DNA of 64,000 bases, taken from contig JADJUW010000001.1 of assembly GCA_016716835.1 (NCBI GenBank), positions 2,570,001 to 2,634,000 on the forward strand. The letters are read 5' to 3'. Shown here piece after piece: positions 34,018-43,504 of this stretch. Origin of the DNA: Myxococcales bacterium. GTDB lineage: Bacteria > Myxococcota_A > Polyangia > Haliangiales > Haliangiaceae. Position 1 is the first letter of the stretch. Each line of letters begins with the position of its first letter. The notes beneath the pieces are model-generated. The model was not told the origin of the DNA. It saw only the letters and a program-made list of their open reading frames with translations, and searched no databases. The position numbers were made by a program, and so were the translations under genes.

Positions 34018-35403
34018 CTAATTGGCCGCGAGCTGCTCGCCGAGTTTTTGCGACAACGAGCAAATGGTGAGCGACGGGTTGATGCCCGGCGCATTGGGGT
34101 AAATGCTGGAGTCGCAGATAAATAAATTATCGTGGCCGTGGACGCGAAAATCGGGCCCGACCACCGAGGTATTTGGATCTGTGCCCATGACGCAACCGCC
34201 CATGAGGTGCAGGCCGAAATACATCGGCGCCTTGACCACCTGCTTGGCGCCGCCATGCGTAAGGATATTGGTAATGGCCTCAAGGCCCTTATCGCGCCGC
34301 GCCTTGTCCTGATCAGTCAGCGGCTTCTCAACTTCGAGCTTGCCACCGCGCGCCAAGCGAATCTCGCCGACGTTCTCGTCGCGCACCGCGACCTCGATGC
34401 AGGTCATGTTGCGATAGTTTTTCATAAAATCCATGTGGGCCTGGCCATAGCCCTTAAACAACATGGCGATCGAGATGGGCCCAGCAAACACGTTCTCGAG
34501 CTTAAAGCCCTGCTTGCGAAAGCTCGGGTCCTTGCTGGCAACGGTCTGAAAGTAGCCCTTGTGTGCGTCGACGGGATGGTCAAACACACCAAACCACATG
34601 AACTGCGGGTGCGAGGCGAAGTATTTGCCCACGGCTGGCAACGCCGCCTTAAAGCCACTTTGCAACATCATCTTGGTGCTGCCAAAGGCGCCGCCAGCGA
34701 GCACCACGCGCTTGCCCGTATACGCGATCTTGCTGCCGTCCGGGCGCCGCGCATGCACGGTCACGTCGCCCTTCGTCGGCACCACCTGCACCACCTCGGT
34801 CTCGGTGGCGATCGCCATGCCGCGCGCCACCGCATCCTGCACCCAGCCAACACTGCTGCTTTGCTTGCTGTCGCGATGACAGCCATTCAGGCAAGCGATG
34901 CAATCGTTGCCGCGCTCGCGCGCGCAGTCGCCCTGGCCGCGGCGCAGCGCGCTCCACTTGTAACCGAGCTTGTCGCAGGCCTCGACAAACTTGCGCGCAT
35001 TGTCATTGCGCTCCTCCGCGCTAAAGGTGTGCAACTTGAGCCGCGCCTCGACCTTGTCGTAGTAGGGCGACATGTGCTGGCTGGTAAACCACGGCACGCC
35101 TGACTGGGCGCGCCAATCGTCGAATGCCACGTCGTCGAAGCGATCCATGAGCGCTTGGTAGACAATCGACGAGCCGCCGACCATGCGCGTACGCAGAAAG
35201 CCCATGCGCGCGTCCTTGTCGAACTCGATGCCGCCGCCCCAATACAGCTGCGCCGAGCCTTCGGCCTCGGTGCGAGGAAAGGTGTCTTTCTTAAAGAACT
35301 TGCCGGCCTCGATCAGCAGCACCTTGGCGCCGCTGGCGTGCAGGTGATGCGCGAGCGGCCCGCCACCGGGGCCCGAGCCAACCACGATTACGTCGTACGT
35401 CAT
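34018..35403 (-). CDS. GMC family FAD-dependent dehydrogenase with a Cys cluster
   Basis: 461 aa. The FAD-binding dinucleotide motif is GSGPGGGPLAHHLHASGAKV; the GMC C-terminal motif is GGCVMGTDPNTSVVGPDFRV with the catalytic-region His/Asn in APGINPSLTICSLSQKL. Residues ~158-173 contain C-x7-C-x2-C-x3-C (DCARERGNDCIACLNGCH), the type of Cys-rich insert that binds an iron-sulfur cluster in FAD-glucose dehydrogenases having a small subunit. It oxidises an alcohol and passes electrons through the cluster. It overlaps the ALDH gene by 4 bp and the small subunit follows. Confidence 0.92.
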   Translation of the reverse strand: MTYDVIVVGSGPGGGPLAHHLHASGAKVLLIEAGKFFKKDTFPRTEAEGSAQLYWGGGIEFDKDARMGFLRTRMVGGSSIVYQALMDRFDDVAFDDWRAQSGVPWFTSQHMSPYYDKVEARLKLHTFSAEERNDNARKFVEACDKLGYKWSALRRGQGDCARERGNDCIACLNGCHRDSKQSSSVGWVQDAVARGMAIATETEVVQVVPTKGDVTVHARRPDGSKIAYTGKRVVLAGGAFGSTKMMLQSGFKAALPAVGKYFASHPQFMWFGVFDHPVDAHKGYFQTVASKDPSFRKQGFKLENVFAGPISIAMLFKGYGQAHMDFMKNYRNMTCIEVAVRDENVGEIRLARGGKLEVEKPLTDQDKARRDKGLEAITNILTHGGAKQVVKAPMYFGLHLMGGCVMGTDPNTSVVGPDFRVHGHDNLFICDSSIYPNAPGINPSLTICSLSQKLGEQLAAN

Positions 35404-36956
35404 GGCAACTTCTCCTTCTTGCCGATGCTGTCGAGCTTAAGCCCGCTGGCGGCAAAGCGCACCCAGTCGCGATGCTTGGCAAAATAGCTGAGCATGACGT
35501 TCGTGAGCAGCGCGTACTTGGCCTTGGTAAAGGGATACCAGTGTGGCTCGATGGTCTCGCTTTGCTTGTCGATGACCACGGACTTCACGTTGCAAAACGT
35601 GGTGAGGCCCCAGTCGCCCTTATAGCGGCCAATACCGCTGTGCTTAGTGCCGCCAAACGGCAGCGCCGGGTTGGCCTCAGTGATCATATGGTTGTTAATC
35701 GAGACGTTGCCGGTGACAATTTGCCGCGCCACGCGCACCGCGCGATCTAGATCCCGGCTCCACACCGAGGCGCCCAGGCCATACGGCGAATCGTTGGCGA
35801 GCGCGATGGCCTGATTTTCGGAGGTGAACTTCATCACCGCGAGCACCGGGCCAAAGGTCTCTTCGCTGGCGATTTTCATGCTGTGATCGCAATCCGCCAC
35901 AATTGTTGGCAGCATGTGCGCCGAGCCGCGCTGCGCCACGCCGCCGCAAAGCACCTTGGCGCCGCGCGCGACGGCATCGTCAATGTGTTCTTCGATGATC
36001 GAAATCTGCGCCGGCGAGGTAATCGCGCCAATATCGCAATCGCCGGGGTCGCGCGTGTGCCTATCTGCATGCGATGTGCGCAGCTGCTTAGTTAACCGCA
36101 CCAGCTCCGGCACCAGGCGGTCATAAATCGTATCTTGCACGTACAGCCGCTCAAGCGACGTGCACGATTGCCCGGCGTTGGTAAACGCGCCCCACATGAT
36201 GCCATTGGCGGTGCGCGTGACATCGACGTCGTCAAAAACGATGCCGGGGTCTTTGCCGCCGAGCTCAAGATCGACGGGAATCAATTCCTTGGCGCAGGCG
36301 ACGCCAATCTCGCGTCCCGCCCGCACGCTGCCCGTGAAGTGGACCTTGCCTGGCTTCTCGGCAATCAGCGCGGCGCCGGTGGCGCGGCCGCCGTAGACCA
36401 CCTGCAGCGCATGCTTGGGAAACTTGGTTTTTTCTATCAGGTCTTCCCACAGACCTTGCAGCGGCGTGAGTTCCGACGGCTTAAAGATGACCGCATTGCC
36501 GGCCAAAAAAGCCAAGATCGCCGGCACCATGCCCTGATAGAACGGAAAGTTCCACGGCGCGATCACCAGCACCGTGCCGAGTGGCTCGTGCCATACCATC
36601 GACTTTTTGCCCATCAAGAAAATGGGCGTGTGGACTTTTTGGTCCGCCAGCACCTTGGGCGCAACATTCTTAAAATGATCGATGACGTCGCATACCTCGA
36701 ACACTTCGGCGGTAAACGCATCAAAGCGGCTCTTGCCGGTCTCGGCGATGATGCGATCTAAAATCGATTCGCGGTTGTCGAGCACGTAGCGATTGATCGC
36801 CATCACCGCCTCGATCCGCTGCGCGACGCTCATTGCCGCGATGGTCGGCTGCGCCCGCCGGGCGTTGGCAAACGCCTCCCTGACTTGTGCCTCGCTGGCG
36901 TCCTCGATCTGGTAGATCGACGCGCCGGTGATGGGGTTTTTCACGTCAAACTTCAT
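35400..36956 (-). CDS. Aldehyde dehydrogenase family protein
   Basis: 518 aa. The catalytic cysteine is in FTNAGQSCTSLERL, the general-base glutamate in VDLELGGKDPGIVFDDVD, and the cofactor region is PWNFPFYQGM and KVHFTGSVRAGREIG. The C-terminal extension (~30 residues with FAKHRDWVRFAASGLK) is longer than in the standard ALDH. It oxidises an aldehyde to the acid with NAD(P)+. Being first in an operon with a GMC alcohol dehydrogenase, the pair may convert an alcohol via aldehyde to the acid. Confidence 0.93.
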   Translation of the reverse strand: MKFDVKNPITGASIYQIEDASEAQVREAFANARRAQPTIAAMSVAQRIEAVMAINRYVLDNRESILDRIIAETGKSRFDAFTAEVFEVCDVIDHFKNVAPKVLADQKVHTPIFLMGKKSMVWHEPLGTVLVIAPWNFPFYQGMVPAILAFLAGNAVIFKPSELTPLQGLWEDLIEKTKFPKHALQVVYGGRATGAALIAEKPGKVHFTGSVRAGREIGVACAKELIPVDLELGGKDPGIVFDDVDVTRTANGIMWGAFTNAGQSCTSLERLYVQDTIYDRLVPELVRLTKQLRTSHADRHTRDPGDCDIGAITSPAQISIIEEHIDDAVARGAKVLCGGVAQRGSAHMLPTIVADCDHSMKIASEETFGPVLAVMKFTSENQAIALANDSPYGLGASVWSRDLDRAVRVARQIVTGNVSINNHMITEANPALPFGGTKHSGIGRYKGDWGLTTFCNVKSVVIDKQSETIEPHWYPFTKAKYALLTNVMLSYFAKHRDWVRFAASGLKLDSIGKKEKLP

Positions 36957-37054
36957 GGGCGCCTTTGCTGGGCCGCCGCCTTACCGCGCCGCCCGAGCCC
37001 ACGATCTACGCCACTCGGCGCCGGCGTGCAATATGTCAGATCAGCGCGGAGAGC

Positions 37055-38197
37055 CTAGAATAGCTTGCGCTGGCCAGCCGAGGCGCCACCGGTCGGCACC
37101 GAGGCCGGCGCGGTAATGCCTAGGTGGTTAAACCCGGCCACGGTCGCCATGCGGCCGCGCGGCGTGCGGGTAATAAAACCCACTTGGAGCAGAAATGGCT
37201 CGATCACGTCTTCCAGCGTGCCGCGCTCCTCGGACAGCGACGCCGCAATCGCCTCAACGCCAACAGGACCGCCGTCAAAGCGCTCGCAGATGGTGCCGAG
37301 GTACGACCGATCAAGCGTATCAAGGCCGGCGTGGTCGACCGCCAGCTTGTCGAGCGCATAGGCCGCGCGCTCGCCGTCGATCTGCGCTTGGCCCGCAACC
37401 GCGGCGAAATCGCGCACCCGGCGTAGCAGCCGATTGGCAATCCGCGGCGTGCCGCGCGAGCGCCGCGCAATTTCCCCCGCCCCCTCGGCGTTGATATCGA
37501 TCGAAATCAGCGCCGCCGACCGCCGCACGATCGCCGTCATGTCGGCCAAGTCATAATAACGGAGCTGCCAGTGAAAACCGAAGCGGTCGAGCAGCGGCGC
37601 CGACAAGAGCCCCATGCGCGTGGTGGCGCCGAGCAGCGTAAAGCGTGGCAAATGCATCGTCACCGCCTTCGCATGCGGCCCATCGCCGATAAACAAATCG
37701 AACTTGAAATCCTCCATCGCGGGATAGAGATTTTCTTCGACAATCGGATTAAGGCGATGAATCTCGTCGATAAACAGCGCATCGCCCTCGCCCAGCGACG
37801 TCAGCAAGCTCGCGAGCATGCCCTTGTGGTCGATGGCCGGCCCACTGGTGACGTGCAGGTTGACGCCCATTTCATTGGCGATGACATGCGCCAACGTGGT
37901 CTTGCCCAGGCCCGGCGGCCCGGCAAACAAAAAGTGATCGAGCGGCCAACCGTTCTCGCGCGCCGCCCGCACCGACACCTTGAGGTTTTCCATGAGGTCG
38001 CGCTGGCCGATGTAGTCGTCAAACGTCTTGGGCCGCAGCGCCGACTGCCACGCCTTCTCGCCGGATTTCTCGATCGGCGCGATTTCGCGCGTGCCCGCAC
38101 CCAAGGCGCCTAGCGAACCACTTGGCTGCACGGGCAACGCTGCGGCAGGCACGCCCGTGCCGCTGCCTTCATCGTCATTATGTTTGCGTCGGCCCAT
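37055..38197 (-). CDS. ruvB: Holliday junction branch migration helicase RuvB
   Basis: 380 aa. Walker A is FAGPPGLGKTTLAHVI, Walker B is ALFIDEIHRL, sensor I is LLGATTRMGLLSAPLLDRFG, and the C-terminal winged-helix is VGVEAIAASLSEERGTLEDV. A ~45-residue N-terminal extension (acidic, then Pro/Ala-rich) precedes the usual start near LRPKTFDDYIGQ. RuvB hexamers pump DNA through the RuvA tetramer in recombination repair. It lies after ruvA with 11 bp between, in the order ruvC-ruvA-ruvB. Confidence 0.97.
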   Translation of the reverse strand: MGRRKHNDDEGSGTGVPAAALPVQPSGSLGALGAGTREIAPIEKSGEKAWQSALRPKTFDDYIGQRDLMENLKVSVRAARENGWPLDHFLFAGPPGLGKTTLAHVIANEMGVNLHVTSGPAIDHKGMLASLLTSLGEGDALFIDEIHRLNPIVEENLYPAMEDFKFDLFIGDGPHAKAVTMHLPRFTLLGATTRMGLLSAPLLDRFGFHWQLRYYDLADMTAIVRRSAALISIDINAEGAGEIARRSRGTPRIANRLLRRVRDFAAVAGQAQIDGERAAYALDKLAVDHAGLDTLDRSYLGTICERFDGGPVGVEAIAASLSEERGTLEDVIEPFLLQVGFITRTPRGRMATVAGFNHLGITAPASVPTGGASAGQRKLF

Positions 38198-38208
38198 CGT
38201 GCACTACC

Positions 38209-38835
38209 CTACCGCGACATCGATCGCAGCGCTTGCTTTAGCAGCTCTTCTAGGCGCGAACTCTCGCCAACCTGCAGCTCCGCCACGGCCTTATCCACCT
38301 CAACCGGGCGCCAACCCAGATTGCCCAAGGCATCGGCCACTTCCTGCAACAGCGGGTGCCGATGTGGCCGCACCACCGCCGGCGACACCACCATGCGCAT
38401 CGCCCCGCCCGCTGTGAGCGCCAGCCCGAGCTGCTCACATTTCTCGCGCAACTCCACAATCAGCATTTCCGCGGTCTTTTTGCCGACGCCCTTAATGCGC
38501 GTAAGCCCCGCCAAATCGCCCCGCGCGATGAGATCCGCAATGCCGCTTGGCGAATGTCCGCCCGACAAAATCGCCATCGCCGAGCTCGGGCCGACGTTTT
38601 TGACCGTGATCAGCAAATCAAACAGCGTGCGCTCGCCCGCGTCGCCGAAGCCAAACAAGGCCACCTTGTTTTCCGTAGCCTGCGTAAACACCCGCAACAC
38701 GACGCGTTCGCCGACCGCCGGCAATGACGCCAACGTGTAGGCCGAGCACGTCACCTCGTAGCCGACGCCACCGCAATCCACGATGACTTCCATGCCATCG
38801 CGCTCAATCAAGGTGCCTGCGAGTCTACCAATCAC
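38209..38835 (-). CDS. ruvA: Holliday junction DNA helicase subunit RuvA
   Basis: 208 aa, close to the usual ~200. The N-terminal OB fold starts MIGRLAGTLIER and contains VDCGGVGYEVTCSAYT; the helix-hairpin-helix region is LTRIKGVGKKTAEMLIVELR; the C-terminal domain III that touches RuvB is NLGWRPVEVDKAVAELQ. It binds the four-way junction as a tetramer. The gene overlaps ruvC by 4 bp. Confidence 0.97.
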   Translation of the reverse strand: MIGRLAGTLIERDGMEVIVDCGGVGYEVTCSAYTLASLPAVGERVVLRVFTQATENKVALFGFGDAGERTLFDLLITVKNVGPSSAMAILSGGHSPSGIADLIARGDLAGLTRIKGVGKKTAEMLIVELREKCEQLGLALTAGGAMRMVVSPAVVRPHRHPLLQEVADALGNLGWRPVEVDKAVAELQVGESSRLEELLKQALRSMSR

Positions 38836-39377
38836 CTTACGCCTCCTCTGGCGGCCACGGGCGCGACCACCGCGCTGGCGAGTTTGGCGCGACCCGTGCC
38901 TTGACTGGCAGGCATTGCGACGCGCGCGTGGGCTATCGCCACTGCCAGGGCATCAGCCGCATCCGCCGATGGCACCCGCTTCATGCCGAGCAACATCTGC
39001 ACCATTTTGCCAACCTGATCTTTGTCCGCGCGCCCGGACCCGGTTACCGTTTTTTTCACCAACGCCGGCGCATAGGCCGTCACGGATATCTGCGCGATGC
39101 CGAGCGCCGCCAGCGCCATGCCGCGGGCCTGTGCTAAGGCCAGCGCGCTGCGCACATTGACCTTGGCAAAGACATCCTCCATCGCCGCCACCGCGGGGCG
39201 CAATTCACCAAGCAGCTCATTTAGTTGCGATGCGATGAGGCCTATGCGCACCTCCATCGCTAAATGCACTGGCGCCGTGAGCACGCCGCATTCGACGTAG
39301 CGCAAGGCGCTGCCATGGAGCTCTATTACGCCATAGCCGCAAAACCGGCTGCCCGGGTCGATGCCCAAAATGCGCAC
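38832..39377 (-). CDS. ruvC: Crossover junction endodeoxyribonuclease RuvC
   Basis: 181 aa. The four catalytic acidic residues can be assigned: Asp in RILGIDPGSRFCGYG, Glu in AAMEDVFAKVNVRSALALAQ, and the Asp pair in SADAADALAVAIAHAR. The length is slightly above the usual ~173, with a Gly/Val-rich tail. It resolves Holliday junctions after RuvAB branch migration. First in the ruvCAB unit. Confidence 0.97.
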   Translation of the reverse strand: MRILGIDPGSRFCGYGVIELHGSALRYVECGVLTAPVHLAMEVRIGLIASQLNELLGELRPAVAAMEDVFAKVNVRSALALAQARGMALAALGIAQISVTAYAPALVKKTVTGSGRADKDQVGKMVQMLLGMKRVPSADAADALAVAIAHARVAMPASQGTGRAKLASAVVAPVAARGGVR

Positions 39378-39453
39378 CTGGCCATCATACCGCAGCGCTG
39401 TGACGTTTGCCGCGGCGGCGGCATCCTTCCCTCGCAGGCCGCGGGTCGGCTGG

Positions 39454-40755
39454 CTAGCACTGGTACGGAAACGGAAACAAGCGCTCGCCGAGAATGATGT
39501 CTGCCAGGCCCGAGCAATGAGAATTGCTCACGCCCGAGGTGAACACCGTGGCGATCCAATCGGCCAAGTCGATCCCAGAGCGGCCGGCGCCAGGATTACT
39601 AATGCGAAAGCCCTGCGCCACGGCCAACACCGCGGCATGGCCCAAGCTCTTCACGGGATCGTCATCGCTGGCATCCTGCCGGTCGGCATCGCCGGCGTCC
39701 CAGAGGATTTCCGCGATCATATTCTCTGACACATTTTGCGTGTTGACGCCGCCTGCCGGCACCTTGGTCACGCTGCTGTCGAGATCGTCGCCAAAGCCGC
39801 CCTGCGCGTTGGAATCGGTGTAAATCGGCTCGCCGCGCACCGCCATATTAAAGTAGGTCGCAAACCCCTCGCCCCAGGCGAGCGATGGCGTGGTGGGTGA
39901 GCCGTCATGCGCGCCGCCAGGCGAATCGTCGACCGCGTAGTTATCGGACATGTAGTGCCCAATCTCATGCATGATCACCGTGTCGTCGTAGCCGTCGTCG
40001 TCGCCCGAGTTGCCGAGCAAGTGAATGCTGCTGCCGTCGTAGTACGAGCCGTCATTAGAGCCGATGTACCACCGGATCGAAAACGGCTTGATCGTCGGCT
40101 CGTTCATCGTCCCATGGATAAAATCGGCGGCCGCGACGGCTTGGTCGAACACGTTAAACGCCCGTCCCGAACCTGCCTGCGTTGCGACCATCGTTATTTC
40201 GGCGACGCCTTGATCGACGATTGGATCGGACTGCAGCCCATGCACTTGGCCGGAGGAATTCACCACCCTGCCGGTGCGTGTGGGGCTGCTCGAGGCGGTA
40301 GCCACCAAGACGTAGACGGACTGCCCTGGAGTTGGCACGTAGTCGATCGCGAAGCTGCCAATCTCGCTTACCGAGCGCGTCGACAACACCTGGTTGCCGT
40401 TGGTCGTAACCACCGATACGGTTGCGCCGCGGACGGGTAGCAGTTGCACTGCGCCCAGCCCGCCGCTCACCAACGGCGCGCGATCTTCGTAAGAGACCGT
40501 GCCCTTAACCAACGAGGTGCCGTCCGGCAACTCATAACAGGCCGCGGTGGCGTTGTCGCGAATGAGGCACGCGTCGGCGCACTCCTGGGTGCTCACGATG
40601 CCGCTCTCCGAGCACGTGTAGAGCAAATCGTCCCAGCAGGTGCCGGTCTGCGGCACGCCGAGCGAGGCGCATGTCTGGGCATCGGTGTCGTTTCCGCACG
40701 CGGAAGACAAGGCGATGAGGCCTGCGAAACCAACCACCGAGAGGGCGCGCATCAC
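39454..40755 (-). CDS. Zincin-type metalloprotease lipoprotein
   Basis: 433 aa. The signal ends GLIALSSAC (lipobox S-A-C). A Cys-rich N-terminal stretch (~25-70) precedes a carboxypeptidase-regulatory-like beta domain. The catalytic zinc motif is HEIGHY in VIMHEIGHYMSDNYAVD, with the downstream Glu in LAWGEGFATYFNMAVRG, typical of gluzincins. It is exported to the surface or periplasm and probably cleaves proteins there. It overlaps the upstream lipoprotein gene by 4 bp. Confidence 0.85.
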   Translation of the reverse strand: MMRALSVVGFAGLIALSSACGNDTDAQTCASLGVPQTGTCWDDLLYTCSESGIVSTQECADACLIRDNATAACYELPDGTSLVKGTVSYEDRAPLVSGGLGAVQLLPVRGATVSVVTTNGNQVLSTRSVSEIGSFAIDYVPTPGQSVYVLVATASSSPTRTGRVVNSSGQVHGLQSDPIVDQGVAEITMVATQAGSGRAFNVFDQAVAAADFIHGTMNEPTIKPFSIRWYIGSNDGSYYDGSSIHLLGNSGDDDGYDDTVIMHEIGHYMSDNYAVDDSPGGAHDGSPTTPSLAWGEGFATYFNMAVRGEPIYTDSNAQGGFGDDLDSSVTKVPAGGVNTQNVSENMIAEILWDAGDADRQDASDDDPVKSLGHAAVLAVAQGFRISNPGAGRSGIDLADWIATVFTSGVSNSHCSGLADIILGERLFPFPYQC

Positions 40756-41285
40756 TGTTTGCCTCCACTGACTTGGCCAATGCCGGGTACGTCGACAACC
40801 GTGGCCGCGGGCTGCTTGGCCGGCGTGCCAACACGCTGCGCGATCGCGGCGGTAAGCTTACGTGCGCCCAGCATGAGCGTCGCGCCGCCGATGGCGTCCA
40901 TGCCCTGTCCAGGCGCAACATCGACCGTGGTCGTCATTGTTAAAACGTCGCCCTTGCGGTGCGCGCCGAAGGTCTGGGTCTTTTTGTCGAGGCGCAGCGA
41001 CAGGTCATCGACATCTGCGCTCAGCGTCGCGGTTAACGTGAGTTCGTAGGACGCCGCGGCAAGCTCACGCTGTGCGATCGCCAACGAAATCGGCGCAGCC
41101 ATTTTGGGTGCGCTAGCATGCGACGGGTGCGCAGCCACCGCGCCGGACGTGGGCGTCGCTGGCGCTGGCGCGGTTACCGCCGTGGCATTTGGATGCGGCG
41201 GCGGTGCGGCAGGCGAAGCACATGCGGCCACGCCAACCGCCAACGCCAGCCACGGAGAGGTCAGGCTTGGAGCAATTTTTTGCAT
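40752..41285 (-). CDS. Putative lipoprotein of unknown function
   Basis: 177 aa with a short signal ending LALAVGVAAC (lipobox V-A-A-C) and a Pro/Ala/His/Thr-rich linker (~25-60). The C-terminal half (SYELTLTATLSADVDDLSLR, VLTMTTTVDVAPGQGMD) reads like a beta-sandwich. I do not recognise the family. Translationally coupled to the metalloprotease lipoprotein by a 4-bp overlap, so both may act together on the cell envelope. Confidence 0.75.
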   Translation of the reverse strand: MQKIAPSLTSPWLALAVGVAACASPAAPPPHPNATAVTAPAPATPTSGAVAAHPSHASAPKMAAPISLAIAQRELAAASYELTLTATLSADVDDLSLRLDKKTQTFGAHRKGDVLTMTTTVDVAPGQGMDAIGGATLMLGARKLTAAIAQRVGTPAKQPAATVVDVPGIGQVSGGKQ

Positions 41286-41370
41286 GGCGCGTTATGCCAT
41301 GAACCCAGCAGCTTGTCAGCGCGAATTTTTTGCGCGCCGGCTACCGCGGTAGCCATGCAGCCCACCCGCC

Positions 41371-42753
41371 CTAAGGCGCAATTTCGGCGCACACGGGAAA
41401 GAAGCCTGAGGCTGCCTCGTTTTCACTAAATTCCGCGCAGATGCTTACGCAAAACGAAGAATCACCGCGCCCGTCACAGCAAGCATCGACGGCGCCCATG
41501 AAGGGCAGCGCGCCTTCAATGCCCGGGCCGCACTGAGCGCTCGCCTCGGCTTGCGCAAAACAGGCCAGCACCTCGGCGTTGGCGTTCGTCGCCGCGACCT
41601 GACCGCACTGCGCGATGCAGCCTCCACAAGTCGTCGACGTAAACCCAAGGTCAAGCCATTGATCTTTCATGACGGTGCCAACCGTGACGTTCTCGACGAC
41701 GCAATCGGCCATCAATTGACAGGCTGCTTGGCAACCCGCCACCGACGACGTGCCACACGCCACATTGGGCAAGGGCGCCAGCTCGTATGGCGCCTGCGAG
41801 CATGTCACGGCCCCGCCCGACGGTAATTCGGGCAGCGGCGTTTGGGCCGGCGCGCCCTTTGGATGCGACAGCAAGGCCTCGATGAACCAAGCGTTGACAG
41901 GCAACCATGCGTGACCAAGATCATCGCCGCGGCAAGCGACGTGCGTCATGCCAGGCGCACTCGCATAGTATTGCGACGCGCGCGCCGCCTGCTCAACAAA
42001 CGTAAAATCCGGTACCGTGATACCGCCAGGGGTGGTGCCGGCATAGCGATCGTTGTCGCCACCCCACGTGACGATTGCGAGCAGCGGTGATGGCGTCGCG
42101 TCGGTGCCGTCGCTGGTTAGGTCAAACACGCCCGAACCGACGATGGCCCCCGCGATCAGCGACGAGCGCGCGCGCAGCACCTTATTAGTAAAAATGCCGC
42201 CCGCCGAATGGCCCCCGACAAAGATGCGCTTTTTGTCGACCTCATAGTGAGCGGCGACGCATGCGACCAACGTATCGAAGTAGGCCAAATCTTTGTTGGC
42301 GCCGCCCTCAGCGCCTGGTGGCCGCATACCATCCCAAATCGGCCAGAACATGCCATTGCCGATGCTTGACGGCGCGAGCACGAAAAAGCCGGCCGCGGCG
42401 AAATCCGCCAAATCCGCGCGATTGGCGAATTTGGTGCCGTTTTCGCTCGTCCCGTTAAACCCAACAAACAAGGGCCGCGGCCCGGCATAGGTCGTTGGCG
42501 GCGCCATCATAACGAATGATCGCTCCTGCCCCGCGACGAGGAAATTACTGTTAAGACCCGCGACTGGCGCCGTATCGACGTAGCCAGCCGGGCACTCATC
42601 CACATCCGAGATGAGGCGTTCAGGATCGAGATTGACCGGGGGCGCGTCGGGCGTGGGCGCGGCATCGCTAGGTGCGCCCCCGTCGGCCGGTGCGCAGGAC
42701 GAACAGGCGGCAACGGTTACGAGCCAAGGCAGCACCAACAAGCTCGCGCGCAT
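41371..42753 (-). CDS. Lipoprotein esterase (PHB-depolymerase-like) with Cys-rich C-terminal domain
   Basis: 460 aa from ATG 42753. The signal ends LVTVAAC. The alpha/beta hydrolase (~60-330) has the nucleophile in IFVGGHSAGGIFTNKVLRAR, an oxyanion loop GFNGTSENG, an Asp region VTWGGDNDRYAG and a likely His in DLGHAWLPVNAW. Residues ~340-460 hold about 14 Cys (VTCSQAPYEL, CGTSSVAGCQAACQLMADC, TTCGGCIAQC, CCDGRG), apparently a disulfide-rich module. It is similar to feruloyl/PHB esterases; substrate unknown. Confidence 0.85.
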   Translation of the reverse strand: MRASLLVLPWLVTVAACSSCAPADGGAPSDAAPTPDAPPVNLDPERLISDVDECPAGYVDTAPVAGLNSNFLVAGQERSFVMMAPPTTYAGPRPLFVGFNGTSENGTKFANRADLADFAAAGFFVLAPSSIGNGMFWPIWDGMRPPGAEGGANKDLAYFDTLVACVAAHYEVDKKRIFVGGHSAGGIFTNKVLRARSSLIAGAIVGSGVFDLTSDGTDATPSPLLAIVTWGGDNDRYAGTTPGGITVPDFTFVEQAARASQYYASAPGMTHVACRGDDLGHAWLPVNAWFIEALLSHPKGAPAQTPLPELPSGGAVTCSQAPYELAPLPNVACGTSSVAGCQAACQLMADCVVENVTVGTVMKDQWLDLGFTSTTCGGCIAQCGQVAATNANAEVLACFAQAEASAQCGPGIEGALPFMGAVDACCDGRGDSSFCVSICAEFSENEAASGFFPVCAEIAP

Positions 42754-42760
42754 GGCGGCA

Positions 42761-43504
42761 CTATGCCAGCGTTGGCGAGGTTGGCGCAATCGTGATTTGC
42801 TGGGGCCGGGCGCCAAAGATGGCGGAGCCAATGCGAACGTGGGTGGCGCCCTCTTCGATGGCAACCTCAAAGTCATCGCTCATCCCCATCGACAGGGCGG
42901 GCAGCGGCCTCGCCGCCGAGGCATGGGCGTCGCGCAGTTGGCGCAATTGTGCGAAATACGCGCGGTTGGCCTCGGGGAGCGGCGCGGGTGGCGGCATGGT
43001 CATGAGGCCATCGACGCGCACGTGCGCCAACTCTTGCACGGCCTCTAGCAAGGCCGCGAGCGCCTCTGCCGCCACGCCGGATTTGCTCGTCTCACCGCCG
43101 AGGTTCACCGCGATCAAGATGGGCTGCGTCGCGCCGACGATCGCCGCCCTGCGGTCGAGCGCCTGGGCCAAGGCCAGCGAATCCACCGCATGCACCAATG
43201 CCACCTTGCCCGCGATGAGGCCCGCCTTGTTTCGCTGCAGGCTGCCAATATAGTGCCAGCGCACACGCTCGGCCGCTTCCGCGCCCGCGAGCGCCGCGAG
43301 GCTTACCTGTTTTTCCGCGAGCTCTTGTGCGTAGTTTTCGCCGAAGTCACGCTGCCCCGCCAGGGCGACCTCGGCCAGCGCCGCGATCGGCTGCAGCTTA
43401 GACACCGCGATGCAGGTAACGCTTTGCCGTGGCCGCCCCGCCCGCACGCACGCGTTTACGATGCGCGCTTCGATCGCCACCAAGCGCTCAGCGATGGCCG
43501 ACAT
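42761..43504 (-). CDS. YggS/PROSC family PLP homeostasis protein
   Basis: 247 aa from ATG 43504, which overlaps the end of the TPR gene by 17 nt. The PLP lysine is in VTCIAVSKLQPIAAL; other signatures are RDFGENYAQELAEK, VRWHYIGSLQRNKAGLI, AVNLGGETSKSGV and LSMGMSDDFEVAIEEGATHVRIGSAIFG. The protein binds pyridoxal phosphate without a known reaction and helps balance vitamin B6 and amino-acid pools. In many bacteria it stands near cell-division genes; here it follows a TPR protein. Confidence 0.94.
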   Translation of the reverse strand: MSAIAERLVAIEARIVNACVRAGRPRQSVTCIAVSKLQPIAALAEVALAGQRDFGENYAQELAEKQVSLAALAGAEAAERVRWHYIGSLQRNKAGLIAGKVALVHAVDSLALAQALDRRAAIVGATQPILIAVNLGGETSKSGVAAEALAALLEAVQELAHVRVDGLMTMPPPAPLPEANRAYFAQLRQLRDAHASAARPLPALSMGMSDDFEVAIEEGATHVRIGSAIFGARPQQITIAPTSPTLA

